A DNA stretch of 64,000 bases from Micromonospora lupini str. Lupac 08 (GTDB lineage: Bacteria > Actinomycetota > Actinomycetes > Mycobacteriales > Micromonosporaceae): NCBI RefSeq assembly GCF_000297395.2, contig NZ_HF570108.1, forward strand, positions 3,975,822 to 4,039,821, given 5' to 3'. Both the position numbers and the translations under genes were made by a program. Numbering within the stretch: position 1 is the first letter of the stretch; each line of letters starts with the position of its first letter. Positions 12,243 through 21,218 of this stretch are shown here, piece by piece. The notes below the pieces were generated by a model. It had not been told where the DNA came from, ran no database searches, and was given only the letters and a program-made list of their open reading frames with translations.

Positions 12243-12557
12243 GTGAGCGCGGTTCCACACCCGCATCCGCTCCGGGTAGCCGGTGCGGGCCGCCTCGTAC
12301 AGCGGAACCGCGTGCTTGCGGGCGATGGCGCCCGCCGCGCGCGGGGTGCCGGTGCGGCGGCGGATCCACTCGCCGTCGTGGGCGATCGCCACCACCGTGG
12401 TGTCGGTCGCGGTGGTCTCCGGTTCCAGGTAGAACTCCACTCCCCGCCGGCTGGCGACGAACGCCTCCAGCGCGGCGAGGTCGTCCCGGGTGGCCTCGCG
12501 GTCCAGCTTCGTCGGGGTCGCCTCGGCGCCCCGTGACCGCCGGTTGAACCAGCTCAT
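12222..12557 (-). CDS. Conserved hypothetical protein, 111 aa
   Basis: Starts MSWFNRRSRGAE at the ATG at 12557, with AGGGG upstream; an in-frame extension to 12596 is possible but less likely. The middle (EFYLEPETTATDTTVVAIAHDGEWIRRR, here in parts) reads like a compact alpha/beta domain, and the C-terminus is Arg/His-rich. I do not recognise a family. No signal peptide or membrane segment is seen. Its last codons and stop lie inside the tandem repeat at 12041-12242. It diverges from the sigma-factor gene. Confidence 0.65.
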   Translation of the reverse strand: MSWFNRRSRGAEATPTKLDREATRDDLAALEAFVASRRGVEFYLEPETTATDTTVVAIAHDGEWIRRRTGTPRAAGAIARKHAVPLYEAARTGYPERMRVWNRAHPERHAR

Positions 12558-12708
12558 GCCCAGCCCCTCTCCTCGGACGCCTCTCCAGTTCAGCACCGAT
12601 TCCTGGCAATACGCTGCACGCCGGGTGGGAGAAATCTGACTCGCCGGACCACTGGCGGAACCTGGGGCACGCGGGCGGTGTCAGCACTGTGAGGAATCGG
12701 AGGTCTCC

Positions 12709-13263
12709 CTGGACGACGACGTGCTCGTCACCCGCGCTCGGGCCGGTGACCTGGAGGCGTACGACCTCCTGGTTGCCCGGCACACCGCGTCCGCGCACCG
12801 GACGGCGGTGCTGCTCGGTGCGGGCTCCGACTCCGAGGACGTCATCCAGGAGGCGTTCGTGAAGGGGTACCGCAAGCTGTCCCGTTACCGGGGAGAGTCG
12901 TCGTTCCGATCCTGGCTGCTCGCTATCGTCGCCAACGAGACCCGCAACCTGCACCGCTCCCGCGTACGCCGCGACGGCCTGGTCCTGCGGACGGCGGCGG
13001 CGAACCCGACGTCGGAGGTCGCCGAGGACGACGCGGTCGGCGCGGTCCTCGCCGGTGAGCGCCGCGCCGCGCTGGTGGCGGCCCTTCGTCAACTTCCGGT
13101 ACGCGACCGTGAGGTGATCGTCTGCCGGTTCTTCCTCGACCTCAGCGAGGACGAGACGGTGGCGACACTGGGCTGGCCCCGGGGCACGGTGAAGTCACGG
13201 ACCTCACGTGCCCTGGCGAAACTGCGCGCCCTGCTCGCCGACGAGGAGGTGCGCCATGGGTGA
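12709..13263 (+). CDS. ECF-type RNA polymerase sigma factor (sigma-70 family)
   Basis: About 184 aa. Region 2 spans DVIQEAFVKGYRKLSRYRGESSFRSW (in parts) and ends with LLAIVANETRNLHRS; region 4 includes LPVRDREVIVCRFFLDLSEDE and the helix-turn-helix GWPRGTVKSRTSRALAKLR. Start choice is uncertain. A GTG at 12721 has no near ribosome binding site, whereas GGAGG at 12699-12703 sits 5 bases before an in-frame CTG at 12709. It overlaps the next gene by 8 bases, so the pair is probably coupled as sigma factor and regulator. Confidence 0.9.
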   Translation: MDDDVLVTRARAGDLEAYDLLVARHTASAHRTAVLLGAGSDSEDVIQEAFVKGYRKLSRYRGESSFRSWLLAIVANETRNLHRSRVRRDGLVLRTAAANPTSEVAEDDAVGAVLAGERRAALVAALRQLPVRDREVIVCRFFLDLSEDETVATLGWPRGTVKSRTSRALAKLRALLADEEVRHG

Positions 13264-13996
13264 CCTCGACCGCCGCGCAGAGGGCCTCGAAGCCGAGCTG
13301 CGCGACCTGTCCGCCTGGCTGGAGACGCCCGACCCGCCGGACGTGACAGCAGGCGTACGCGCCCGCCTCGTCAGGGGCGTACGCCGGCGTCGCCGTTGGC
13401 GCTCCTATGCCGCGGCGGCGCTGGTTGCCCTGCTGGTCGCGGTGCTCCCGCCGACGCGTGCCGCCATCGCCGACGCCCTCGGGGAGGTGTTGCGCTTCGC
13501 CGGCGTCAGCATCGCCACGTCGCCCACGCCGTCGCTGCCCGCGGGCGAGCCGTCGCCGCTGCCGTCGCAGCGGACGGTCGGGCTGGACGAGGCGCGGCGG
13601 GCGGTGCGCTTCCCGATCCGGATGCCGTCCGCGCTGGGTCCACCCGAGCGGGCGACGGTCGCCGCCCCGGACGGCACCGGCACGCATCGGGTGGCGACGC
13701 TGCTCTACGACGGCGGCGCGCTGCGCCTCGACGCGTTCGACGGTCGCCTCGACCTGACCTTTCACAAGCAGACCAGCCGACCGGGGGCGGAGTGGACGGA
13801 GGTCAACGGCAGCTTCGCCATCTGGGTCGACGGCCCCCACGTGGTGTCCTACGTGGACCGGTCGGGACAGGTCCGCAAGGAGACCGCCCGGCTCGCGGCC
13901 TCGACCCTCATCTGGGAACAGTCCGACGTGACGTACCGCCTGGAGGGCTCACTCACCAGAGCCGAGGCGCTCAAGATCGCCCGGTCGCTCCCCTGA
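13256..13996 (+). CDS. Membrane-anchored anti-sigma-like protein (DUF4367-like C-terminus)
   Basis: 246 aa. A charged N-terminus of about 40 residues ends in GVRRRRRWRS and is followed by one membrane segment (YAAAALVALLVAVLP, about 50-65). The outer part has a Ser/Pro-rich stalk and a globular C-terminus containing RMPSALGPPE, HVVSYVDRSGQ and a final SLTRAEALKIARSLP, the layout of DUF4367 proteins that accompany ECF sigma genes. The cytoplasmic part is short and lacks a recognisable zinc-binding anti-sigma motif, so the inhibitory role is inferred mainly from the 8-base overlap with the sigma gene. Confidence 0.7.
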   Translation: MGDLDRRAEGLEAELRDLSAWLETPDPPDVTAGVRARLVRGVRRRRRWRSYAAAALVALLVAVLPPTRAAIADALGEVLRFAGVSIATSPTPSLPAGEPSPLPSQRTVGLDEARRAVRFPIRMPSALGPPERATVAAPDGTGTHRVATLLYDGGALRLDAFDGRLDLTFHKQTSRPGAEWTEVNGSFAIWVDGPHVVSYVDRSGQVRKETARLAASTLIWEQSDVTYRLEGSLTRAEALKIARSLP

Positions 13997-14033
13997 CGAC
14001 CGCCTGGACGTCTGTCGGAAGGCGGCCAGACGC

Positions 14034-16376
14034 TCAGAGTGGCAGCAGGCGGAGCCGCTGCACGACCTGTAGCGCTTCGGCCGCCCGGCCCTGTGCGCGC
14101 AACAGGACGACCAACTGCTGCCAGGCGTCGTGGGCCTCCCGGTTCTGCCCGAGGCTCTCGTGCAGGCCACCCAGGCTGTCCAGGCAGTCCGCCTCGCCCC
14201 GGGTGTTGCCGACGTCGTGGTAGACCGCGAGGGCCTGCCGATAGTAGGCCAACGCGGCGTGCTGCTGACCGGTGTTGTGCGCGATCAAGCCGAGGCTGTG
14301 CAGTGTGTCGGCTTCACCATCGGGGTGCCCCTGTTGCCGGAACAGGGTCAAGGCGCGCATGCAACTGTCCTGCGCCTCCTCGTTGCGCTCCAACTGGGCG
14401 CACGCCCAGCCGATCGCGTTCAGGACCCGGGCTACCTCCACCGTGTCGGCGAGATCCTGGAACTCGGCCAACGCCTGCAGGGCATGGACCAGCGACTGTC
14501 GAGGGTCACCAGCGTGATCTGCGGCTACCGCCAGCGCGTAGTGACCTCGTGCCAGTTCGGCGGCGTCGCCGGCCTCGCGGGCGCGGTCGACGGCCAGCCG
14601 CAGGTGGCGCAAACCCTCGTCGCGCTCACCATTCTGGCTGTGTGCCTGGCCGAGATAGCGGTGCGCCATGGCTCGTGCCGAGGTGAGGCCCCCCTGCTCC
14701 GCAGCGGTCAGGCCCATGTGCCACACGGCCATCTGATCGGTGACCTGGCGACGTCGGGCGTGGAACGTGACCAACGTCCGGGCCAGTTGCCAGACCTGTG
14801 GATACCACAGCCGTTGCATGGCCAGGCGCTGACTTTCCAGCATCCGTTCGTGTTCCGCGTCGAACCAGGACATCGCCATGCTCGCATCCGTCAACGCCAC
14901 TGGGGTGCAGCCGGGTGCCGGCTCGCCGAGTACGAGTGGGGGACGGCGCGGATCGAGCAATCGGTCGGCCGCACAGGCCGTGTGCAGATAGAAGTCGACA
15001 AGCCGTCGCACCGCCTCCCGGTCCTCGCCACCCTGCTGGGTCCGGCCACGCTGCGCGCTGTAGAGATGGACCAGGTCATGCATCCGAAAGCGGCCGGGCG
15101 CGTGCTGACGTACCAGCGACGTGTCTTCCAACTCCCGCAACAGTTCCTGTGCCCGTTGCGTGGAGGTGGCGGTCAGGCTGGCCACGGCGGGCAGGCTGAT
15201 GTCCACCACCGGAACCAGGCCGAGGAGGTCGAAGACCTTACCGGCCGGCGGGCTCAGGGCCCGACAGGACCAGGAGAAGACCGAGCGTAGGTCGGCCCGC
15301 AGCTCTCCGGTGGTGAGGGCGTCGAGTCGGACGGTGGTGTCGCGCAGGTCACGGACCAGGCCGTCGAGAGGGTGGTCGGGATGCGTGGCGGCCCGGGCCG
15401 CCACGATGGCCAGCGCCAACGGCAGGCCGCCACAGTGTCGCACCAGTGCGTCGAGGGCTGACCGGTGCTGGAGCGCCCGCGCCTGACCGAGGTGGGCGGC
15501 CAGCAGTTCCCGCGCCTCCGCCTCGGAGAGCCTGTCCAACGTGAGCGTCCTGGCTCCGTGGGTGACGGTCAGGCCGCGTAGCTGGTGACGGCTGGTGACG
15601 AGGACAGTGCAGGTCGGGCTGCCAGGTAGCAAGGGTATGACGTGGTCGGTGTCGCGGACGTTGTCGAGCAGCACGAGCATGCGCCGCGTCGCGACCAGAC
15701 TGCGAAACAGAGCGGCCTGAGCATCCACCGGATGCGGTACCGACGCGGGCGGAACGCCCAGCGCCTGGAGGAAACCGCGCAGTGTCACAGTGGCGGGTAC
15801 CGGGGTGAGGTCGGGCCCGAAGCCGCGCAGATCGGCGTAGAGCTGCCCGTCCGGGAACTGGTCGGCGTGCATGTGGGCCCACCGCAACACCAGCGAGGTC
15901 TTCCCGATCCCGCCCGCGCCCCCGACGGCCGAGATCAGGACCGTCCTGCTCGGCGGATCTGGTTGGCCGACGGCGGCATCGAGGAGGCGCAGCTCGTCGG
16001 TTCGTCCGATGAACAGCGCCGGCGGGGCGGGCAGTTGTCGCGGCACCGGTGTCGCCGCGCTGGCGCCGCCGATGTCGAGAGCCGGGGTGGTGGCCGCGGC
16101 CAGACGGTTGCGGGCCGCCAGCCAGGCACGGATGTCCTGGGCCGGCGCACAGGCACGGACAAAGGCGATCAACGTATCCGCCCGGGGAAGTGAGTCGCGG
16201 CGCAGTGTGTCGGCGATGGTGCTGCGGGCCAGCACATCGCCGCGCCGGGCCGCTCGCATCTCCAACTGCCGGTAGGTGTAGCCCGAATCTTCCTTCAACC
16301 GCCGCAGAAGAGCCACGAACTCCGCCACGTCGCGTGCTCCGTCGGGTCCCCCGCCTGCCGCAACCATTCTCCTCAT
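14034..16376 (-). CDS. STAND-family regulator: HTH + NB-ARC ATPase + TPR
   Basis: About 780 aa. The N-terminus (VAEFVALLRRLKEDSGYTYRQLE, in parts) is an Xre-like helix-turn-helix. Then come a Walker A GGAGGIGKTSL (about residue 140), kinase-2 RMLVLLDNV, TVLVTSRHQLRGL and an MHDLVHLYS winged-helix segment. The last 250 residues are tetratricopeptide repeats (for example HRYLGQAHSQNGERDEGLRHL). This is the AfsR-like signal-transduction ATPase layout without a SARP/BTAD output domain. The start is ambiguous: ATG 16376, ATG 16367 or GTG 16328 are all possible, the last having GGAG 8 bases upstream. It diverges from the lipoprotein at 16643. Confidence 0.88.
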   Translation of the reverse strand: MRRMVAAGGGPDGARDVAEFVALLRRLKEDSGYTYRQLEMRAARRGDVLARSTIADTLRRDSLPRADTLIAFVRACAPAQDIRAWLAARNRLAAATTPALDIGGASAATPVPRQLPAPPALFIGRTDELRLLDAAVGQPDPPSRTVLISAVGGAGGIGKTSLVLRWAHMHADQFPDGQLYADLRGFGPDLTPVPATVTLRGFLQALGVPPASVPHPVDAQAALFRSLVATRRMLVLLDNVRDTDHVIPLLPGSPTCTVLVTSRHQLRGLTVTHGARTLTLDRLSEAEARELLAAHLGQARALQHRSALDALVRHCGGLPLALAIVAARAATHPDHPLDGLVRDLRDTTVRLDALTTGELRADLRSVFSWSCRALSPPAGKVFDLLGLVPVVDISLPAVASLTATSTQRAQELLRELEDTSLVRQHAPGRFRMHDLVHLYSAQRGRTQQGGEDREAVRRLVDFYLHTACAADRLLDPRRPPLVLGEPAPGCTPVALTDASMAMSWFDAEHERMLESQRLAMQRLWYPQVWQLARTLVTFHARRRQVTDQMAVWHMGLTAAEQGGLTSARAMAHRYLGQAHSQNGERDEGLRHLRLAVDRAREAGDAAELARGHYALAVAADHAGDPRQSLVHALQALAEFQDLADTVEVARVLNAIGWACAQLERNEEAQDSCMRALTLFRQQGHPDGEADTLHSLGLIAHNTGQQHAALAYYRQALAVYHDVGNTRGEADCLDSLGGLHESLGQNREAHDAWQQLVVLLRAQGRAAEALQVVQRLRLLPL

Positions 16377-16642
16377 GTTCCGGGTCGTGCAATTCCGGTG
16401 CAACCCCGCTCGATCGCTGTCCGGTCCGGTGGTCGGGATGGGCCAACGCCTGTACCACCCGGGCCTATGCGTTCAGCGTCAGCGAACATCAAGGAAATCA
16501 CGGGCACGCCATCGCTTCGGCGACCTGACGCGGAATCATCACCGGCGTGTGCCTGCACCGAGTGACGGACGTCGGTGAGGAACCTGCCCGACGCGAGCGG
16601 TGTCTTTCTTGTGCAAGGCACACGTTCCTCGAAAGGGGCGCA

Positions 16643-17197
16643 ATGGTCACCTGGAGCAGGTTTCTGCTGGGGTCGGTTCTCCTGCTGGCGGGCTGCGCGG
16701 CCGCCGACCCGGCCACAACGCGGGCCGGCGGCCCGGGATCGACGCCGGCCGGCGACGCGGCCGTGACGCCGGCCGGCACGCCGTCGGTGCGGGCGGCGAC
16801 CGGCTGCGCGTCGCGGGTCGAGACGGGGTCGCTGCCCGACTGGGCGGACGAGGGCTTCCACGGGGACACCCGGATGCCACACGTCTTCGGCGCGCGGGGC
16901 GACATCGTGGCGGTGCTGTTCACCCATCCGCTGGCGCAGGGCCGAACGGACGGGTCGACCAACAAGATCCTCTGGGTGTCCCGCCCGGTCACCACGTCGC
17001 CCGCCACGGACTCACCGGTCACGCTGGTGATCACCGCGACGCTGGACGGCACCGACACCCGGGTCACCCGTGAGGTCGCCGGCGGGCCGGGCCCGTCGAT
17101 CATCGACATGCCGCGCGCGGGCTGCTGGCACCTCGACCTGCGCTGGGGCGGGCGCGCCGACACGATGGATCTCGTCTACGCCGAACGGAAGCCCTGA
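16643..17197 (+). CDS. Secreted lipoprotein of unknown function
   Basis: 184 aa. MVTWSRFLLGSVLLLAGCAA is a lipoprotein signal with lipobox LAGC. A Thr/Ala/Pro-rich linker follows, then a domain with ASRVETGSLPDWADEGF and, near the end, IIDMPRAGCWHLDLRWGG. That last segment resembles the W-x-L core seen in small extracellular sensors of actinobacteria, but I cannot name the family. Start at 16643 is supported by AAAGGGG upstream and by the signal peptide; an in-frame extension to 16547 is not credible. It is separated by about 265 bases from the divergent STAND gene and may share regulation with it. Confidence 0.8.
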   Translation: MVTWSRFLLGSVLLLAGCAAADPATTRAGGPGSTPAGDAAVTPAGTPSVRAATGCASRVETGSLPDWADEGFHGDTRMPHVFGARGDIVAVLFTHPLAQGRTDGSTNKILWVSRPVTTSPATDSPVTLVITATLDGTDTRVTREVAGGPGPSIIDMPRAGCWHLDLRWGGRADTMDLVYAERKP

Positions 17198-17256
17198 CCG
17201 GGAGATGCGGCCGGGAGGGGCGACACACCTCCCGCCATATCCAACATATACCGCAT

Positions 17257-17279
17257 GGGGGGACTTGCGGCAAGGCCCC
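17257..17279 (+). promoter_or_regulatory. Rifamycin-associated element (RAE)-like inverted repeat
   Basis: The segment GGGGACTTGCGGCAAGGCCCC lies about 60 bases upstream of helR; CTTGC-G-GCAAG flanked by GGGG/CCCC matches the form of the RAE, a cis element found before rifamycin-inducible genes in actinomycetes. Only one position of the inverted repeat (A opposite G) does not pair. Together with a HelR-type gene downstream this makes rifamycin-inducible control likely. Confidence 0.82.
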
Positions 17280-17337
17280 AGGTGTACCGCAGAATTGCCC
17301 GTCCAAGGCCGGGACCTGCGGAAACGAGAGCCAGCAC

Positions 17338-19500
17338 ATGCACAAGTCGTCGGCGGCGGACGCCGTGTTCGACCTTCCCGACAACCTCGCCGCCAAGGCC
17401 GATCCGGCGCTGATCGCCCGGGACGAGCAGCACTTCGCCGTCATCGCGGCGAGCCTGGAGCAGTCGATCGCGGACCTGTCCGACCGCCTCGACGCCGAGC
17501 GCCGGGCACCCGCCGGCAAGGGCCGCCAGGCGGTCGCCCGGGACGAGGAGGTCCGTCGGCTGACCGCTCGCCTGCGCGCCCTGCGTCGCTTCGGCCTGGA
17601 CCTGTGCCTCGGACGCATGGTCAGCGCGGACGACCCGGAGCCCGTCTACATCGGGCGCTTCGGCCTCACCGACGGCAGTGGTCGTCGGCTGCTGCTCGAC
17701 TGGCGCTCCCCGGCCGCCGAGCCGTTCTTCGGAGCGACCCACGCCAACCCGATGGGTCTGGTCAGCCGCCGCCGGTACCGCTGGACCCTCGGCCGGATCC
17801 GCGACTACTGGGACGAGGTGTTCACCCCGGACGGGTTCGAGGGGCACGCGGCGCTCGACGACCAGTCCGCGTTCATCGCCAGCCTCGGCGGCAACCGGTC
17901 GGCCCGGATGCGCGACGTGCTCGGCACCATCCAGGCCGACCAGGACGCCATCATCCGGGCCGGATCGCGGGGCGCCCTCGTCGTCGACGGCGGTCCGGGC
18001 ACCGGCAAGACCGTCGTGGCCCTGCACCGCACCGCGTACCTGCTCTACTCCGACCCGCGCCTCGGCCAGCGCCGCGGCGGGGTGCTGTTCGTCGGGCCGC
18101 ACCAGCCCTACCTGGCGTACGTCGCCGACGTCCTGCCCAGCCTCGGCGAGGAGGACGTGCAGACCTGCACCCTGCGCGACCTCGTCCCGGAGGGCGCCGC
18201 GGCGACCGTCGAGACCGACCCGGACGTGGCCCGGCTGAAGTCCTCCGCCGACCTGGTGCGCGCGATCGAGGCGGCCGTGCGGTTCTACGAGGAGCCGCCG
18301 ACCACGGCGATGACTGTCACGGCCGGCGACACGGACGTGCGGCTGAGCGCGGACGACTGGGCCCAGGCGTTCGAGGCGCCCGGACCCGGCACCCCGCACA
18401 ACGAGGCGCGGGACGAGATCTGGGAGGAGCTGCTGGCGATCCTGGTCGGGAAGTACGACGGCGACGAGGCGGACGAGCTGGTACGCCTGTCGCTGCTGCG
18501 CAATCGGGACCTGCGCACGGCGTTCAACCGCGCCTGGCCGCTGCTCGACGCGACAGACATCGTCGCGGACCTGTGGTCGGTGCCCGCGTACCTGCGCCGG
18601 TGCGCCCCCTGGCTCGGCCCCGACGACGTCCGCCGGCTGCGGCGTGCCGACGCCCGCGCCTGGACGGTGTCCGACCTGCCGCTGCTGGACGCGGCGCGGC
18701 AGCGGCTCGGCGACCCGGAGACGTCCCGGCGTGCACGCCGCCACGAGGCCACCATCGCCGCCGAGCGCGCGCGCATGGCGACTGTCGTCGACGAGCTGAT
18801 CGAGGCCCACGCCTACGACGACGGCGAGGGCGTGCTGTCGAGCCTGCGCCAACTGGATCTGCAGGACGCGCTTGTCGACGAGGCCGTCCTGCCCGGCGCC
18901 GACCCGGATCTGCTGGCCGGCCCGTTCGCGCACATCGTCGTGGACGAGGCGCAGGAGCTGACCGACGCGCAGTGGCAGATGCTGCTGTCCCGCTGCCCGT
19001 CGCGCAGCTTCACCATCGTCGGGGACCGCGCCCAGGCCCGGCACGGCTTCACGGAGTCGTGGCAGGAACGACTGCGGCGCATCGGGCTCGACCGGGTCGC
19101 GATGACCTCGCTGAGCGTCAACTACCGGACGCCGCAGGAGGTCATGGCGCAGGCCGAACCGGTCATCCGGGCCGTGCTGCCGGACGCGAACGTGCCGACC
19201 TCGATCCGCGCCAACGGGATCCCGGTGACCCACGGATCGGTCCACGACCTGGACGCGATCGTGGACGGCTGGCTCGCCGAGCACGCCGACGGGATCGCCT
19301 GCGTCGTCGGCGCGCCCACGTACCGACCGACGACGGATCGCGTCCGGTCGCTGACCCCGGAACTGACCAAGGGGCTGGAGTTCGACCTGGTCGTCCTCGT
19401 CGACCCGGAGACGTTCGGCGACGGAATCCAGGGGGCTGTCGACAGGTACGTCGCGATGACCCGCGCGACCCAGCGACTCGTCGTCCTCACCGGGTCCTGA
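17338..19500 (+). CDS. helR: HelR/HelD-type helicase-like ATPase, RNA polymerase recycling and rifamycin tolerance
   Basis: 720 aa, UvrD/Rep-like superfamily 1 layout. The N-terminal 100 residues are a charged helical arm (EQHFAVIAASLEQSIADLSDRL, in parts), followed by GRFGLTDGSGRRLLLDWRSPAAEPFF. Walker A GGPGTGKT is near residue 218, Walker B VVDEAQELTDAQW near 533, then GDRAQA and a C-terminal YVAMTRATQRLVVLTG. HelD-type proteins remove stalled RNA polymerase from DNA; the HelR branch also displaces rifamycin, as shown in Streptomyces. The RAE at 17257-17279 supports the HelR assignment. The start is ATG 17338 with GAGAG upstream. Confidence 0.9.
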   Translation: MHKSSAADAVFDLPDNLAAKADPALIARDEQHFAVIAASLEQSIADLSDRLDAERRAPAGKGRQAVARDEEVRRLTARLRALRRFGLDLCLGRMVSADDPEPVYIGRFGLTDGSGRRLLLDWRSPAAEPFFGATHANPMGLVSRRRYRWTLGRIRDYWDEVFTPDGFEGHAALDDQSAFIASLGGNRSARMRDVLGTIQADQDAIIRAGSRGALVVDGGPGTGKTVVALHRTAYLLYSDPRLGQRRGGVLFVGPHQPYLAYVADVLPSLGEEDVQTCTLRDLVPEGAAATVETDPDVARLKSSADLVRAIEAAVRFYEEPPTTAMTVTAGDTDVRLSADDWAQAFEAPGPGTPHNEARDEIWEELLAILVGKYDGDEADELVRLSLLRNRDLRTAFNRAWPLLDATDIVADLWSVPAYLRRCAPWLGPDDVRRLRRADARAWTVSDLPLLDAARQRLGDPETSRRARRHEATIAAERARMATVVDELIEAHAYDDGEGVLSSLRQLDLQDALVDEAVLPGADPDLLAGPFAHIVVDEAQELTDAQWQMLLSRCPSRSFTIVGDRAQARHGFTESWQERLRRIGLDRVAMTSLSVNYRTPQEVMAQAEPVIRAVLPDANVPTSIRANGIPVTHGSVHDLDAIVDGWLAEHADGIACVVGAPTYRPTTDRVRSLTPELTKGLEFDLVVLVDPETFGDGIQGAVDRYVAMTRATQRLVVLTGS

Positions 19501-19518
19501 CCTCGTAGGCTGCCGGAC

Positions 19519-20181
19519 GTGTCAACTGATGTGCGGGAGGCGGCGGCGCACGACAACGCGCGATGGTGCGCCGCGGTGTGCGCCAGCCACGGGCTGACCG
19601 GTCGCATCGACGCCGACGCGTGGTCGGTGCCCCGCCGCTCTCCACAGTGGTATCCGGACGCGGTCACCCTGCGCCCCGGTGTCGACCCCGAGGCGCTGCT
19701 GGCGAGGATCGACGCCGGGGCCGGCGCGTCGGTGAAGGACAGCTTCGCCGACCTCGACCTCTCGGCGTACGGATTCCGGGTGCTCTTCGAGGCGCAGTGG
19801 ATCCACCGTCGGCCGACCGACCCGCCGGCCGACCCGCCGCTAACCCCCGTCACCACCCCGGAAGGGCTGGCGGCCTGGGCGAGCGCGCACGGCGGCGGAG
19901 AGCTGTTCCGTCCGGCGCTGCTGGCCGACCCGCACATCCGCGTGCTGGCCCGCCACGACGAGCGGGGCGCGGTCGTCGGCGGGGCGGTGGTCAGCGGCGA
20001 CGACCCGTCCGGCGTCTCCAACCTGTTCAGCCACGTCGGCGACCTTGGCACGATCTGGCGCGCGGTCGTCGCCACCCGGCCCGGCGTCGCCCTGGTCGGC
20101 TACGAGACCGCCCCGGACCTGCCCCCGGCCCGCCAAGCCGGCTTCCTCCCCGCGGGCCCCCTCCGGGTCTGGCTCCGGTGA
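19519..20181 (+). CDS. Conserved hypothetical protein, possible GNAT-like fold
   Basis: 220 aa, starting with GTG 19519, 18 bases after the helR stop. No ribosome binding site is seen; TAGGCT lies 7 bases upstream, so the transcript may be leaderless. The N-terminal half has WCAAVCASHGLTGRIDADAW and YPDAVTL; the C-terminal half (IRVLARHDERGAVVGGAVVS, VALVGYETAPDL and a final GFLPAGPLRVWL) resembles the beta-alpha pattern of an acetyltransferase-like domain, as in many actinobacterial proteins without known role. I cannot assign a substrate. It ends at a strong inverted repeat. Confidence 0.7.
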   Translation: MSTDVREAAAHDNARWCAAVCASHGLTGRIDADAWSVPRRSPQWYPDAVTLRPGVDPEALLARIDAGAGASVKDSFADLDLSAYGFRVLFEAQWIHRRPTDPPADPPLTPVTTPEGLAAWASAHGGGELFRPALLADPHIRVLARHDERGAVVGGAVVSGDDPSGVSNLFSHVGDLGTIWRAVVATRPGVALVGYETAPDLPPARQAGFLPAGPLRVWLR

Positions 20182-20239
20182 TCATGAGGTTGGCGGCACG
20201 ACACGCCGGCATCGACGACAACAACCTCATGATCACCGG
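20175..20239. terminator. 18-bp perfect inverted repeat between convergent genes
   Basis: CCGGTGATCATGAGGTTG at 20175-20192 is repeated exactly as its reverse complement at 20222-20239, with a 29-base loop. The left arm includes the stop codon of the upstream gene and the right arm ends 10 bases before the stop of the convergent aldo/keto reductase gene. A bidirectional terminator is the simplest reading; there is no U-tract. Confidence 0.75.
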
Positions 20240-20248
20240 GGGTAGGGC

Positions 20249-21145
20249 TCACCCCAGGTGGGTCAGGTCTTCGGGGGTCAGGCGTAGGGCGGCGGCCGCG
20301 ATGTTCTCCTCCAGGTGGGCCTTGTCGCCGGTGCCGGGGATCGCGAGGACGTGCGGGCCCTGGTGCAGCGTCCAGGCCAGGCGTACCTGCTGGGGGGTGA
20401 CGCCGTGGGCCCGGGCGACCGCCTCGACGGCCGCGCCCTGTGCGGCGCTCGCGCCCCTCTCTCGATTCGTGCCGGCCAGCGCGAAGAAGGGCACGTAGGC
20501 GATGCCCCGCTCGCCGCAGGCGCGGACGAAGGCGTCCTGCTCCCGGTACGCGTCCACGCCGTAGTTGTTCTGCACGCAGACCACCGGCGCGATGCCCGCC
20601 ACCTCGTCCAGCTGCTCGGGCCGGGCGCCGGACAGCCCGAGGTGCCCGATCAGCCCGGCGGCGCGCAGCTCGGCCAGGGCGCCGAACCGCTCGACCAGCG
20701 GCGCCGGACCCGGCCCCCGGCCGAGCCGCAGGTTCACCACGTCCAGCCGGTCGCGGCCGAGGCGGCGCAGGTTCTCCTCGACCTGGGCGCGCAGCTGCGC
20801 CCCGGTGGCCGCCTCGGTGAATCCGGTCGCCGGGTCGTAGCCGAAGCCGACCTTGGTGGCGATGACCAGATCCTCCGGGTACGGGGCGAGCGCCGCCCGG
20901 ATCAGCTCGGTGGCGTACCGGGCGGGACCGGTGCCGACCCGCAGGGTGCCGCCGGGCGAGACGTAGAAGGCGGCCGTGTCGATGTGGTTGACGCCCAGCT
21001 CCACGGCACGGCGCAGCACCGCGATCGCCCGTTCGCGGTCCGGGTTCGCGGTGATCCGCATCGAGCCGAACCCCATCCGGTGCACGGTGCGGTCGCCCAG
21101 GGTCCAGCTGCCCGCCGCGGCGGCGGTGATCTCGTCGGTTGGCAT
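20249..21145 (-). CDS. Aldo/keto reductase family oxidoreductase
   Basis: 298 aa (beta/alpha)8 NAD(P)H-dependent reductase. Seen are GFGSMRIT, HIDTAAFYVSPG (catalytic Asp and Tyr), LVIATKVGFGY (catalytic Lys) and a C-terminal VLAIPGTGDKAHLEENI cofactor segment. The usual catalytic His position reads DVVNLRLG, so His is missing, as in a known actinobacterial subgroup of the family. The substrate is unknown. Start is ATG 21145; TACGGT lies 6 bases upstream of it on the coding strand and no ribosome binding site is present, which suggests a leaderless transcript. Confidence 0.88.
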   Translation of the reverse strand: MPTDEITAAAAGSWTLGDRTVHRMGFGSMRITANPDRERAIAVLRRAVELGVNHIDTAAFYVSPGGTLRVGTGPARYATELIRAALAPYPEDLVIATKVGFGYDPATGFTEAATGAQLRAQVEENLRRLGRDRLDVVNLRLGRGPGPAPLVERFGALAELRAAGLIGHLGLSGARPEQLDEVAGIAPVVCVQNNYGVDAYREQDAFVRACGERGIAYVPFFALAGTNRERGASAAQGAAVEAVARAHGVTPQQVRLAWTLHQGPHVLAIPGTGDKAHLEENIAAAALRLTPEDLTHLG

Positions 21146-21218
21146 CGGGCGACCGTAGCCAGCGCGGGCACGCGGCGCACTCGGCCGCGCACCCGATACC
21201 GCCGAACCCCGATCCGGG

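Noticed and set aside
16404..16642. An upstream extension of the lipoprotein to 16547
   Set aside because: It would place 32 polar and Cys-containing residues before a perfect lipoprotein signal; the start at 16643 has its own ribosome binding site.
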